Position numbers and translations under genes: made by a program. A DNA stretch of 13,638 nt, taken from contig CALECF010000236.1 in the NCBI GenBank assembly GCA_937948705.1, positions 1-13,638 on the forward strand, read 5' to 3'. The notes beneath the pieces are model-generated. The model saw only the letters and a program-made list of their open reading frames with translations. It searched no databases and was not told where the DNA came from. Position 1 is the stretch's first letter. Each line of letters begins with the position of its first letter. This document shows, piece by piece, positions 6,208 to 13,392 of the stretch. The stretch is from an uncultured Anaerosolibacter sp. (GTDB lineage: Bacteria; Bacillota_A; Clostridia; Peptostreptococcales; Thermotaleaceae).

Positions 6208-7377
6208 ATGAACTATGACTTTGACGCTGTAGTCGATAGGACTAAGAATTACGCAGCGAAGTATGATGAGTTAGAGATGAAGTTTGGAAGAAGTGACTTG
6301 CTATCCATGTGGGTTGCTGATATGGATTTTAGATCAGCAAAACCAATCGTTGACGCCATAAAAAATAGAGCTGATCAAGGAATCTATGGATATACTTCTA
6401 GACCGGATTCTTATTTTGAAGCAATGATAGGATGGTATCAAAGAAGGTACAATTGGGATATTAGAAAGGATTGGGTCATTCACAGCCCTGGCGTCGTCAC
6501 ATCATTAAGTATTATCATTAGAGAATTTACCAAACCGGGAGATAAAATACTCATACAGACCCCTGTATACTACCCGTTTTTCAACGTGGTTAGGGACAAT
6601 GATAGAGAACTCATACTAAGTCCATTGAAAAAGATTGGTGATGATTATGTAATGGATTACGAAGATTTAGAGAAGAAGATGGATGATACGGTAAAATACT
6701 TGATTCTTTGCAATCCTCATAACCCCGTTGGACGGGTCTGGACGAAAGAAGAGCTTACATTGCTAGGCGAATTGTGTGGAAAAAATAATGTGAAAGTGAT
6801 ATCCGATGAAATACACGGAGATTTGGTCTATGGCGGGAACAAGTATACACCCTTTGCTTCCATTAACGAGGCTTTCGCAATGAACTCCATCACTTGTCTA
6901 TCGGCAACGAAAACCTTTAACATTGCAGGACTCCAAGGTTCCACGGTGATATTTCCCGATAGGGCGGATTACGATAAATTTGAAAAAATATTAGGGGTTT
7001 TAGATATAAAGCGAAACAACTGTTTTAGTCTCGTAGCCATTGAAACAGCTTATAAGTATGGAGAAGAATGGTTGGATCAGTTATTGACTTACTTAGAAGG
7101 GAATATTCAATTTGTTATGGATTATTGTAAAGAAAAAATTCCTAAGATAAAGCCAAATCGGCCTGAGGGAACCTATCTTGTATGGATGGATTGTAGGGAA
7201 CTCGGATTAAAAAGTGAGGCCCTAAATGATCTTATGATTCATAAAGCCAGGATTGCCCTGGATAGTGGAGATTGGTTTGGCGCAGAAGGGGACGGTTATA
7301 TGAGGATGAATATTGCATGCCCTAGAGCAATCCTAGAAGATGGCTTAAACAGAATTGCACAAGCGGTAAGACAATGA
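6208..7377 (+). CDS. patB: MalY/PatB-family PLP-dependent C-S lyase (cystathionine beta-lyase type)
   Basis: The protein has 389 residues, full length for the MalY/PatB branch of fold-type I aminotransferases. ATG 6208 follows an AGGGGGAT-type ribosome binding site. The start N-Y-D-F-D-x-V-V-D-R, then L-x-M-W-V-A-D-M-D-F, is typical of the family. PLP-site residues are visible: N172 in N-P-H-N-P-V-G-R, D200 in S-D-E-I-H, the Schiff-base lysine K235 in S-A-T-K-T-F-N, and R366 in M-R-M-N, which should hold the substrate carboxylate. The expected reaction is beta-elimination of cystathionine or cysteine S-conjugates to a thiol or homocysteine, pyruvate and ammonia, in the cytosol. The gene has its own promoter. 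No terminator is seen before the symporter gene 216 bases downstream, so read-through is possible. Aminotransferase side activity cannot be excluded. Confidence 0.93.
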   Translation: MNYDFDAVVDRTKNYAAKYDELEMKFGRSDLLSMWVADMDFRSAKPIVDAIKNRADQGIYGYTSRPDSYFEAMIGWYQRRYNWDIRKDWVIHSPGVVTSLSIIIREFTKPGDKILIQTPVYYPFFNVVRDNDRELILSPLKKIGDDYVMDYEDLEKKMDDTVKYLILCNPHNPVGRVWTKEELTLLGELCGKNNVKVISDEIHGDLVYGGNKYTPFASINEAFAMNSITCLSATKTFNIAGLQGSTVIFPDRADYDKFEKILGVLDIKRNNCFSLVAIETAYKYGEEWLDQLLTYLEGNIQFVMDYCKEKIPKIKPNRPEGTYLVWMDCRELGLKSEALNDLMIHKARIALDSGDWFGAEGDGYMRMNIACPRAILEDGLNRIAQAVRQ

Positions 7378-7436
7378 TCTTGATTGAAGATATCATTAGA
7401 AATATTCAATTTGCATAAAAAATATTTAAGATACTT

Positions 7437-7445
7437 TGGTATTAT
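7437..7445 (+). promoter_or_regulatory. Possible extended -10 promoter upstream of the symporter gene
   Basis: TGGTATTAT is a TGn-TATTAT sequence (one mismatch to TATAAT) in the 216-base gap before the symporter. No convincing -35 hexamer is at the correct distance. A second AT-rich candidate lies near 7490-7505. The symporter probably has its own promoter, but I cannot fix it. Confidence 0.3.
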
Positions 7446-7538
7446 GTATGAGCAGAGAAGAATAAATTCATATATAGCTATTTTTAAAAGACTGGATATT
7501 ATATTATTCTGTGTTATCCGAAATGATGGGAGGTGAAG

Positions 7539-7559
7539 ATGTTACAGATCAATCCATGA
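7539..7559 (+). CDS. Six-codon leader ORF before the symporter gene
   Basis: ATG 7539 is followed by codons for L-Q-I-N-P and TGA (7557-7559). It is preceded by a strong ribosome binding site, GGGAGGTG (7528-7535), four bases upstream. A Shine-Dalgarno this good in front of so short a frame suggests real initiation. It could be a leader peptide, a standby site, or a leftover start region. The symporter start follows 35 bases after its stop, with its own GGGGGAGG site. Confidence 0.35.
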   Translation: MLQINP

Positions 7560-7593
7560 TGTTCAATACAAATATGTGGGGGAGGTATAGTAG

Positions 7594-9144
7594 ATGAATG
7601 GTATTTTTGAATCGGTCAATAAGTTTTTTGAATTTATAGTACCCATTGCAGACTTTTTGTGGGATTTTCCGACAAACTTTGAATGGTACGCCAATATTCC
7701 TATTCTAGGAAAGTTTACATTTGCAATTCTACTTCTCATGGGTTCCGGTATTTATTTAACTTTTAAAACAGGATTTGTACAGTGCACAAGGTTTTCTAAA
7801 GGCATTCGTATCCTGATAGAAAAGAAAGCATCAGATATTGGTGTAAGCCCATTGGCAGCATTTCTACTGAGTTCGGCAATGAGGGTAGGGCCAGGGAATA
7901 TAATGGGCGTCACGGGAGCTATTTCTGTTGGTGGTCCAGGTGCTGTATTCTGGATGTGGGTGTCAGCATTTTTCGGAATGGCTACGGCATTTGGAGAGGC
8001 TGTCCTTGCACAGATTTTCAAAGAAAGAGAGGGTAATGAATTTATTGGAGGGCTTCCTTTCTACGGCAAGAAGGTCTATGGAGATAAACGATGGGTTGGT
8101 GTTTTGTTATCATGGATATTTATCATTTATGCTTTGTTTAGTATTCCAGGCCAGACCTTCCATATGTTTACGGCATTAGGTTCTGTTGCGGATACCGTAG
8201 CAGGTACAAGTTTTGATCGTCAATCCATTGTATATTACGGGATTGCAATTGCTTTGATTATTTCCGTTGCCATGACGGTTTTTGGAGGATTGAGAAGGGT
8301 TACAGCTGTTACAGATTTATTGGTTCCTATCATGGCTGTTATTTATACAGGAATCATCCTCATACTCATCATTATTAACTTCCCGTTGATTCCATATTTC
8401 TTCAAGGCAGTTTTTGCTGGTGCTTTTAAACCAGATGCAATATTTGGAGGCGCTTTCGGTGTGGCATTAGCACAAGGAATCAAGAGGGGTCTTATGTCTA
8501 ACGAAGCAGGCCAAGGTACCATTACCATGGCTGCAGCTGTTGCTGATAATGATCACCCATGCGAACAGGGATTTGTGCAGGCCCTAGGTGTTTTCCTAGA
8601 TACAATTGTAATTTGTACAATGACCGCCTTTGTAATTGTTATGGCCCATGCTTGGACGGGTGAAGCTGGGGCTTCATGGGAAACGATTAAATCTGCAAAA
8701 TTAACGGTATACCTCACTTCAATTCAGCATCTTGTTCCTGGTGTTGCAATGGATTCATTTGTTAAAATGATTACGTCAGCATGCTATGCACTATTTGCAT
8801 TCACAACACTCATTGGATTGATTCTTTTTGCAGAGATTTCTGGAAAGTTTATTTCTAGGAGTAAGAACTTTACCATGGGGATACGTGCAATGGGCTCTTT
8901 AATCTTTGTACCATTTGGCGCATTAACAGTGCTTGCAGGACTGGAATTAGGGAATCTATGGTATATTTCAGACTTTGTAAACATTATGGTTGTTTATGCA
9001 AACGTACCGATTCTTCTCATCGGATCAGGTATCATCGTGAAGACCCTCGATCACTATAACAGAACAAATGGTGCTCGATTTATTTCAGAGGATATTGGCA
9101 TTGAAACTGATTTTTGGAAAAAAGAAGTTAGCGTAAAAGACTGA
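7594..9144 (+). CDS. Sodium:alanine/glycine symporter (AGCS family)
   Basis: The protein has 516 residues and belongs to the alanine or glycine:cation symporter family (TC 2.A.25). It should import small neutral amino acids with Na+ across the cytoplasmic membrane. ATG 7594 follows GGGGGAGG (about 7578-7585). The sequence is hydrophobic throughout, with about ten to eleven membrane segments. Family marks include R97-V-G-P-G-N-I-M-G-V106 (usually G-T-G-N-I-x-G-V), F-G-G-L-R-R-V-T-A-V-T-D-L-L-V-P, and S302-N-E-A-G-Q-G308, followed by A-D-N-D-H-P and Q-G-F-V-Q-A-L-G-V-F-L-D-T. It is slightly longer than the usual 440-500 residues. The window's gene order (C-S lyase, then symporter) may reflect amino acid metabolism. 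The exact substrate is not readable from sequence. Confidence 0.95.
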   Translation: MNGIFESVNKFFEFIVPIADFLWDFPTNFEWYANIPILGKFTFAILLLMGSGIYLTFKTGFVQCTRFSKGIRILIEKKASDIGVSPLAAFLLSSAMRVGPGNIMGVTGAISVGGPGAVFWMWVSAFFGMATAFGEAVLAQIFKEREGNEFIGGLPFYGKKVYGDKRWVGVLLSWIFIIYALFSIPGQTFHMFTALGSVADTVAGTSFDRQSIVYYGIAIALIISVAMTVFGGLRRVTAVTDLLVPIMAVIYTGIILILIIINFPLIPYFFKAVFAGAFKPDAIFGGAFGVALAQGIKRGLMSNEAGQGTITMAAAVADNDHPCEQGFVQALGVFLDTIVICTMTAFVIVMAHAWTGEAGASWETIKSAKLTVYLTSIQHLVPGVAMDSFVKMITSACYALFAFTTLIGLILFAEISGKFISRSKNFTMGIRAMGSLIFVPFGALTVLAGLELGNLWYISDFVNIMVVYANVPILLIGSGIIVKTLDHYNRTNGARFISEDIGIETDFWKKEVSVKD

Positions 9145-9184
9145 AGAACACAGTCAACTTATTTAAAAAATGTATAACTAAAAT

Positions 9185-9232
9185 AAAGCCTTTATGTTTG
9201 TATGTCTTAAGACATAGAAGCATAAAGGCTTT
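9185..9232. terminator. Symmetric two-level hairpin, bidirectional terminator between symporter and RNase J
   Basis: The outer arms AAAGCCTTTATG (9185-9196) and CATAAAGGCTTT (9221-9232) are perfectly complementary. Inside, 9201-9216 is a perfect 16-base palindrome (TATGTCTTAAGACATA) that prolongs the stem after a 4x4 internal loop. T runs lie on both sides (TTTTT at 9230-9234 on plus; TTTATTTT on minus). It can terminate both convergent genes, which end at 9144 and 9263. Confidence 0.9.
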
Positions 9233-9262
9233 TTCATAAGCAAATTTTTCTATTAGGTTATT

Positions 9263-10921
9263 TTATATTTCAATAATGATAGGTAGAATCATTGGCTTTC
9301 TTTTTGTTTTTGCATAGAGATGCTCGCCTAATGATTTTTTTACATTGTTCTTGATGGTACTCCAGTCTTTTCCTTGGCACTCTGACAGTGCATTCTTTGC
9401 AATGTTTTTCATCTCTGACATCAATTCCTCAGATTCTCTTACATAAATAAATCCTCTAGAAATGATATCAGGACTTGTGATGACCTGACCTGATTCCTTA
9501 TCAATGGTAATCATAAGAATCACCATTCCTTCTTGGGATAGAAGCTTACGATCTCTCAATACAATATTTCCCACATCGCCTATACCAAGCCCATCAACAA
9601 AGACTCTTCCTGAAGGTACGCTGCCAGAAATTTTTGCGGTCCCAGAATCTAATTCTAACACCTTGCCAATAGACATGATAAAAATATCTTTAGAAGACAT
9701 TCCCAACTTTTCTGCCAGTAGTGCGTGATGTTGAAGATGTCTATATTCACCATGAACTGGCATAAAGAACTTTGGTTGAACCAGTCGGTGAATTAATTTC
9801 AACTCTTCTTGGCAGGCATGTCCTGATACATGGATATCTTCAAGGGATTCGTAAATTACGTTTGCACCCTGCTGGAACAACATATTGATCGTATTGGAAA
9901 CCATTTTCTCATTTCCAGGAATAGGCGTCGCTGAAATGACAACCATATCTCCAGGAACGATAGAAACCTGTCTATGGGTTGACGCTGCCATTCTTGACAA
10001 TGCAGCCATGGGCTCTCCTTGGCTTCCAGTTGTGATAATCATAAGTCTCTCAGGTGAATATTTGTTGATATCTTTAATATCAATAAATGTGCCTTCTGGC
10101 GCAGTTAGATACCCTAGTTCTAGAGCTACGTTGACTACATTAATCATACTTCTGCCAGAAAGGGCTACTTTTCGGTTGGAACGAAGCGCAACATTGACGA
10201 TTTGTTGGACACGGTGAATATTAGATGCAAAGGTAGCAACAATAATTCGACCAGGGACATTGACAAATATTCTTTCAAAGCTTTCACCTACAGTTCGTTC
10301 GGACATTGTATAACCTTCACGCTCAGCATTGGTACTATCAGCCATAAGAAGCAAGACTCCCTTTTTGCCTAACGCTGCAAAGCGGGCAAGGTCTATGGGA
10401 CTACCTTCTATAGGTGTGTAATCTACTTTAAAATCTGACGTATGGACGACTATACCAACAGGGGTATGTATCGCCAAGGCAGCCGCATCAGCGATACTAT
10501 GGGAGGAGCGAATGAATTCCACTTGAAATACACCTAATTCAATGGTCTCTCCTAACTCAACTGTTTGTAGTTTTGTATCTGCAAGCATGCGGTGCTCTTC
10601 TAGTTTGTTTTTAAGTAAACCAAGGGTGAGCTTTGTCCCAAAAACAGGTACATTAATTTCTCTTAAGATATAAGGCAACGCGCCGATGTGATCTTCATGG
10701 CCGTGGGTTAAGACAATACCTTTAATCTTATCCCGTTTACCTTTTAAGTAAGAAACGTCAGGGAGAACCAAATCAATACCCATCATTTCATCTTCTGGAA
10801 AGGCAATGCCACAATCTGCGATGATAATATCATCACCATATTCAAAGACTGTAATATTTTTTCCTATTTCCCCTAGCCCGCCTAGGGGTATAACTCTTAG
10901 CTTGTTTTTATTTTTAGCCAT
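9263..10921 (-). CDS. rnj: Ribonuclease J
   Basis: The protein has 552 residues, normal for RNase J, a cytosolic metallo-beta-lactamase/beta-CASP ribonuclease with 5'-3' exonuclease and endonuclease activity in mRNA decay and rRNA maturation. The start V-I-P-L-G-G-L-G-E-I-G-K-N is diagnostic. Zinc ligands are visible: H73-G-H75-E-D77-H78, H141 in S-S-H-S-I, D163 in H-T-S-D-F-K, and H390 in P-V-H-G-E. The beta-CASP part spans about 190-370, with S-G-H-A at H368. A C-terminal domain runs from about 440 to the end. ATG 10921 follows GGAGGT four bases upstream. The gene faces away from the HTH/MFS genes and converges on the symporter. Whether the genome has a second RNase J cannot be seen here. 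Confidence 0.97.
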   Translation of the reverse strand: MAKNKNKLRVIPLGGLGEIGKNITVFEYGDDIIIADCGIAFPEDEMMGIDLVLPDVSYLKGKRDKIKGIVLTHGHEDHIGALPYILREINVPVFGTKLTLGLLKNKLEEHRMLADTKLQTVELGETIELGVFQVEFIRSSHSIADAAALAIHTPVGIVVHTSDFKVDYTPIEGSPIDLARFAALGKKGVLLLMADSTNAEREGYTMSERTVGESFERIFVNVPGRIIVATFASNIHRVQQIVNVALRSNRKVALSGRSMINVVNVALELGYLTAPEGTFIDIKDINKYSPERLMIITTGSQGEPMAALSRMAASTHRQVSIVPGDMVVISATPIPGNEKMVSNTINMLFQQGANVIYESLEDIHVSGHACQEELKLIHRLVQPKFFMPVHGEYRHLQHHALLAEKLGMSSKDIFIMSIGKVLELDSGTAKISGSVPSGRVFVDGLGIGDVGNIVLRDRKLLSQEGMVILMITIDKESGQVITSPDIISRGFIYVRESEELMSEMKNIAKNALSECQGKDWSTIKNNVKKSLGEHLYAKTKRKPMILPIIIEI

Positions 10922-10958
10922 AATAACCTCCGTCTTAATTGTATTTCTATATATAAAA

Positions 10959-10983
10959 ATTATATATTGTGCATATATTGTGC
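10959..10983 (-). promoter_or_regulatory. Possible rnj promoter overlapping a tandem 11-bp repeat
   Basis: On the minus strand a TATAAT hexamer occupies 10964-10959, about 38 bases upstream of the rnj start. Directly upstream, plus-strand positions 10962-10972 and 10973-10983 are two identical copies of ATATATTGTGC. There is no consensus -35. The repeat overlaps the -10 and could be a regulator site or replication slippage. Confidence 0.35.
10962..10983. repeat. Perfect tandem duplication of an 11-bp unit upstream of rnj
   Basis: ATATATTGTGC occurs twice head-to-tail without any mismatch. The GTGC part makes it more than simple AT-rich slippage. It lies 41-62 bases upstream of the RNase J start codon. 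Confidence 0.8.
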
Positions 10984-10993
10984 GTTTATTCGC

Positions 10994-11034
10994 TATGTAA
11001 ATTTGGCGCTATGAAGGGTTCTAATCTTTACATA
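10994..11034. repeat. Spaced 8-bp inverted repeat in the rnj upstream region
   Basis: TATGTAAA (10994-11001) and TTTACATA (11027-11034) are perfectly complementary across 25 bases. It could be an operator or chance in AT-rich DNA. The gap 10922-11421 (500 bases) holds this repeat, the tandem 11-mer, the terminator-like hairpin at 11231-11275, the repeat at 11275-11300 and the promoter at 11362-11390. I see no convincing gene in it. Confidence 0.3.
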
Positions 11035-11230
11035 CCCTGAAATCAATGAAGTTACCAACAATAACATAGTTTTCCAGTCACCTATGATAGAATTATATCA
11101 CATCAAATAAGGGAGTAGAAAAAATAAAATTATTTCACTAAAAATAGTATGGCACTTTGTCAGGAAAAGAAAACCCTCGTTATGGAAATATCCTACAAAA
11201 TTATTCTAAAAATGAATACATATTACTTAG

Positions 11231-11275
11231 AAAGCACTATTTCCACTGTATATTGAATCTCACGGTGCTTTTTAT
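11231..11275 (+). terminator. Orphan terminator-like hairpin in the rnj-HTH gap
   Basis: AAAGCAC (11231-11237) pairs with GTGCTTT (11265-11271) and is followed by more T (to 11273). The loop is long (27 bases), so the stem is only moderately stable. No recognisable gene ends before it on the plus strand. It may end a small RNA or be a remnant. Confidence 0.4.
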
Positions 11276-11300
11276 TTAATTATAACCATTTATAATTAAA
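11275..11300. repeat. Perfect 10-bp AT-only inverted repeat
   Basis: TTTAATTATA (11275-11284) and TATAATTAAA (11291-11300) are perfectly complementary around a six-base loop. It lies about 60 bases upstream of the promoter at 11362. Because both arms are A/T only, chance is a serious alternative to an operator. Confidence 0.35.
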
Positions 11301-11361
11301 TATTATGTTATGTAATTATAGCAAACAAGTAAAAACGAATCAATATTGTTTATAAATGCCC

Positions 11362-11390
11362 TTGTTACATTATAATAATATATATATAAT
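11362..11390 (+). promoter_or_regulatory. Sigma-A type promoter of the small-ORF/HTH unit
   Basis: A -35 TTGTTA (11362-11367) and a perfect -10 TATAAT (11385-11390) are 17 bases apart. A second TATAAT lies at 11371-11376. Transcription should start near 11397, about 25 bases before the ATG at 11422. Confidence 0.65.
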
Positions 11391-11421
11391 AGTTTTAGCA
11401 GATGGTGCAAGGGGGGCAGTT

Positions 11422-11550
11422 ATGTTCTGGGGGATGGAATGTATTTGTTTTGAAATACAAAATACAAACTTGGGAAATAGAGAGAATATAAAATTTGAGG
11501 GAAACTATTCTGGGACTCATAAAAATAATTTGTTCAGTATTCCAATTTGA
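11422..11550 (+). CDS. Possible 42-residue protein or leader ORF overlapping the HTH gene frame
   Basis: ATG 11422 follows a G-rich ribosome binding site (AGGGGGGC, 11410-11417) and a good promoter, and the frame runs to TGA 11548-11550. The product begins MFWGMECICF, is otherwise polar (many N, G, K) and ends F-S-I-P-I. It has no membrane segment or known motif that I recognise. Its end meets the frame of the HTH gene, whose farthest-upstream TTG (11547-11549) overlaps the TGA as TTGA, and whose likely start is only 18 bases further on. That arrangement suits translational coupling. It may be a microprotein, a leader peptide, or a non-coding leader that happens to be open. Confidence 0.4.
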   Translation: MFWGMECICFEIQNTNLGNRENIKFEGNYSGTHKNNLFSIPI

Positions 11551-11567
11551 AGAAAGGAAGATGCAAA

Positions 11568-11768
11568 TTGAGACATGACCAGCGTCACGATGACGAGATT
11601 ATGACGGTAAGTGAAGTTGCAGATTATTTAAAAATCAGTGAGGTAACAACGTATAAGTTTGTCCAAGAGGGGAAAATACCAGGGTTTAAGATCGGTCGCC
11701 ATTGGCGAGTGAAGAGAAGTGACTTGGCAGAATTTATAGAAAAGCAAAAGCGTGGAGAGCGCTTATAG
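11568..11768 (+). CDS. Excisionase-type helix-turn-helix DNA-binding protein (HTH_17/MerR-like)
   Basis: The protein has 66 residues from TTG 11568, which has AGGAAG (11555-11560) seven bases upstream. Other in-frame starts are TTG 11547 (73 residues, no ribosome binding site of its own) and ATG 11601 (55 residues, still holding the whole domain). Residues 12-58 are the excisionase-family winged HTH: T-V-S-E-V-A-D-Y-L-K-I-S-E-V-T-T-Y-K-F-V, G-K-I-P-G-F-K-I-G-R-H-W-R-V, and D-L-x-x-F-I. The small basic protein should bind DNA. There is no integrase or phage gene nearby, so despite the family name a transcriptional regulator role is more likely. The nearest candidate targets are its own promoter and the MFS gene 301 bases downstream. 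Confidence 0.88.
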   Translation: MRHDQRHDDEIMTVSEVADYLKISEVTTYKFVQEGKIPGFKIGRHWRVKRSDLAEFIEKQKRGERL

Positions 11769-11959
11769 ATATTGTCCAGAGAACCCTAGGAATACCGATG
11801 ATACAAGTTATACCCTGCCTTACATCCAAAGCGGTAATAAGGCTGAGAAAGCAATTAAGAAGAGCATACAACCTAATATCATAGATTTCATATAGAGAAA
11901 ATATTAAAAATCATTACATTTCCGAACTGTGAGAATAGGACATTTAAAAATACGGGGCT

Positions 11960-11991
11960 ATGGATAGGACTAAGAAATTAGTCCTATCCAT
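11960..11991 (+). other. 14-bp perfect hairpin with GAAA tetraloop in the MFS gene leader
   Basis: Arms 11960-11973 and 11978-11991 are perfectly complementary over 14 bp and enclose GAAA (11974-11977), a GNRA tetraloop on the plus strand. TACG (11951-11954) and CGTA (11996-11999) can close an outer 4-bp stem around an asymmetric internal loop. No T run follows on the plus strand. On the minus strand a weak T stretch (TATTTTTAAA) starts about eight bases later. It lies about 80 bases upstream of ATG 12070. The gap 11769-12069 holds this hairpin and little else that I can name. It could be a structured 5' leader, a poor terminator of the HTH gene, or a mobile palindrome. Confidence 0.6.
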
Positions 11992-12069
11992 GTTGCGTAC
12001 AATAAAAGTAGTCTAGAGGAGATGCATAATAAATCCCATAGGATTTACAAAATATAAGGAGTGCTTAGC

Positions 12070-13344
12070 ATGGATAAAGAAGAACATATTCAATCTATTC
12101 CGGTGAAAACTTCGTTTTTCTATGGATGGGTTATCGTTGCCATAGGGGCATTGGGGTTATTTTTCACAGGCCCAGGACAAACATTTTTCGTATCTGTTTT
12201 CATCAATTCCTACATAAAAAATTATGGATGGAGCAGGTCCTTGGTGTCAAGTTTCTATTCTGTTGCTACGTTAGCTGCTGGATTGATGCTCCCTATGGTT
12301 GGAAGATGGGCTGATCGTATCGGCCATAGAAAGGCTATTACGACGATCGCTGTATTTTTAGGCACTGCCTGTTTATGGATGAGCGCAGTCGTAAATCCAG
12401 CGATGATATTTATAGGATTTTTTTTGATTAGGCTATTAGGACAAGGCTCAATGAATTTAATACCCTACGTCCTTGTACCCCAGTGGTTCATTAAAAAAAG
12501 AGGTATGGCTTTGAGTATTATGTCCACAGGAATCGTAATAAGCTCCGCATTTTTACCACCAATTAATAATTATCTCATTCAGCACATTGGTGTCTCCTAC
12601 ACCTGGATTATTTGGGCTGGCTTATTGGTAGGTATCATGGCACCTATCGGATGGAAGTTTACCATCAATCAGCCTGAGGATATTGGATTATTACCTGATG
12701 GAGACAAATTGAATATTAAGAAAGACGGTAGTAAAGACAAGGAATTGAGAGAAGTTGAAAGATCGTGGACACTGAAACAAGCTACAGAAACCCGTGCTTT
12801 TTGGTTGATGTTGTTTTGTATGGCGATTCCCTCTCTAATAAACACAGGAATTACCTTTCATATGGTTTCTATTATGGAAACTAAAGGATTTTCACCTGAC
12901 TTTGCAGCCTATATGTTAAGTATTACAGCGATGGTCCAGTTTCCATTAACTTTTGTTGCAGGCTACATATTAGATCGTATTAAGGTACACTATGTAATTG
13001 CTACGAATTTCTGGATTTTAGTTATTGCTATGCTGATTATCCTCTATGGTAAAACGAATAATATTCTTATTGTATATGCAATTCTCCATGGTATCTTTAA
13101 TGTTGTTAACTCAGTCGGGACGGGGGTCCTATGGTCCAATTATTATGGAAGACAACATCTAGGTAGTATACGGGGGATGGCCATGACCTGGACCGTCGTT
13201 GGGTCATCTTTAGGACCCTTGCCCTTTGGGTTTGCCTATGATTTATTCCATGGATACAGAGAAATTATCTTTATTATGATGATTTTACCCATTATAGGTA
13301 GCATCGCATCTTTCTTATCACCCGCACCGAAGTGGAAGAAATAA
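12070..13344 (+). CDS. MFS transporter, oxalate/formate antiporter or monocarboxylate-carrier type
   Basis: The protein has 424 residues. ATG 12070 lies eight bases after AAGGAG (12056-12061); the GTG at 12061 overlaps that site. The sequence is a twelve-segment major facilitator with a central charged loop around residues 205-235. It opens Y-G-W-V-I-V and has a loop-2/3 motif G78-R-W-A-D82-R-I-G-H-R87-K. F-F-V-S-V-F-I and W-S-R-S-L-V-S near the start are typical of the OFA/MCT-like group. These carriers move small organic anions, but substrate and direction are not readable. The leader contains the GAAA-capped hairpin, and the HTH gene upstream may regulate it. The helD-like gene follows 48 bases after the stop without a clear terminator. 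Confidence 0.9.
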   Translation: MDKEEHIQSIPVKTSFFYGWVIVAIGALGLFFTGPGQTFFVSVFINSYIKNYGWSRSLVSSFYSVATLAAGLMLPMVGRWADRIGHRKAITTIAVFLGTACLWMSAVVNPAMIFIGFFLIRLLGQGSMNLIPYVLVPQWFIKKRGMALSIMSTGIVISSAFLPPINNYLIQHIGVSYTWIIWAGLLVGIMAPIGWKFTINQPEDIGLLPDGDKLNIKKDGSKDKELREVERSWTLKQATETRAFWLMLFCMAIPSLINTGITFHMVSIMETKGFSPDFAAYMLSITAMVQFPLTFVAGYILDRIKVHYVIATNFWILVIAMLIILYGKTNNILIVYAILHGIFNVVNSVGTGVLWSNYYGRQHLGSIRGMAMTWTVVGSSLGPLPFGFAYDLFHGYREIIFIMMILPIIGSIASFLSPAPKWKK

Positions 13345-13392
13345 TGTTAGTCTTGATTGGAAGCAATATTTTTATCTAAGAGGAGTGAGTGT

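Noticed and set aside
7752..8021. Minus-strand ORFs inside the symporter gene (7752-8021, 8343-8528, 8784-8984)
   Set aside because: Antisense frames in a clear membrane-protein gene, without start signals or similarity.
11149..11256. 35-codon plus-strand ORF (starts M-A-L-C-Q) upstream of the orphan hairpin
   Set aside because: It has no ribosome binding site and no recognised similarity, and its end falls inside the hairpin loop. It could be a gene remnant but is not supported.
11568..11768. Prophage or integrative element suggested by the excisionase-type gene
   Set aside because: No integrase, attachment-site repeat, tRNA end or phage gene is present nearby; proteins of this HTH type are often ordinary regulators.
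11752..11895. 47-codon GTG-start ORF overlapping the end of the HTH gene
   Set aside because: The product (with C-P-E-N-P and K-A-E-K-A-I-K-K) looks fairly protein-like, but there is no ribosome binding site and I recognise no family. Chance is likely at this length.
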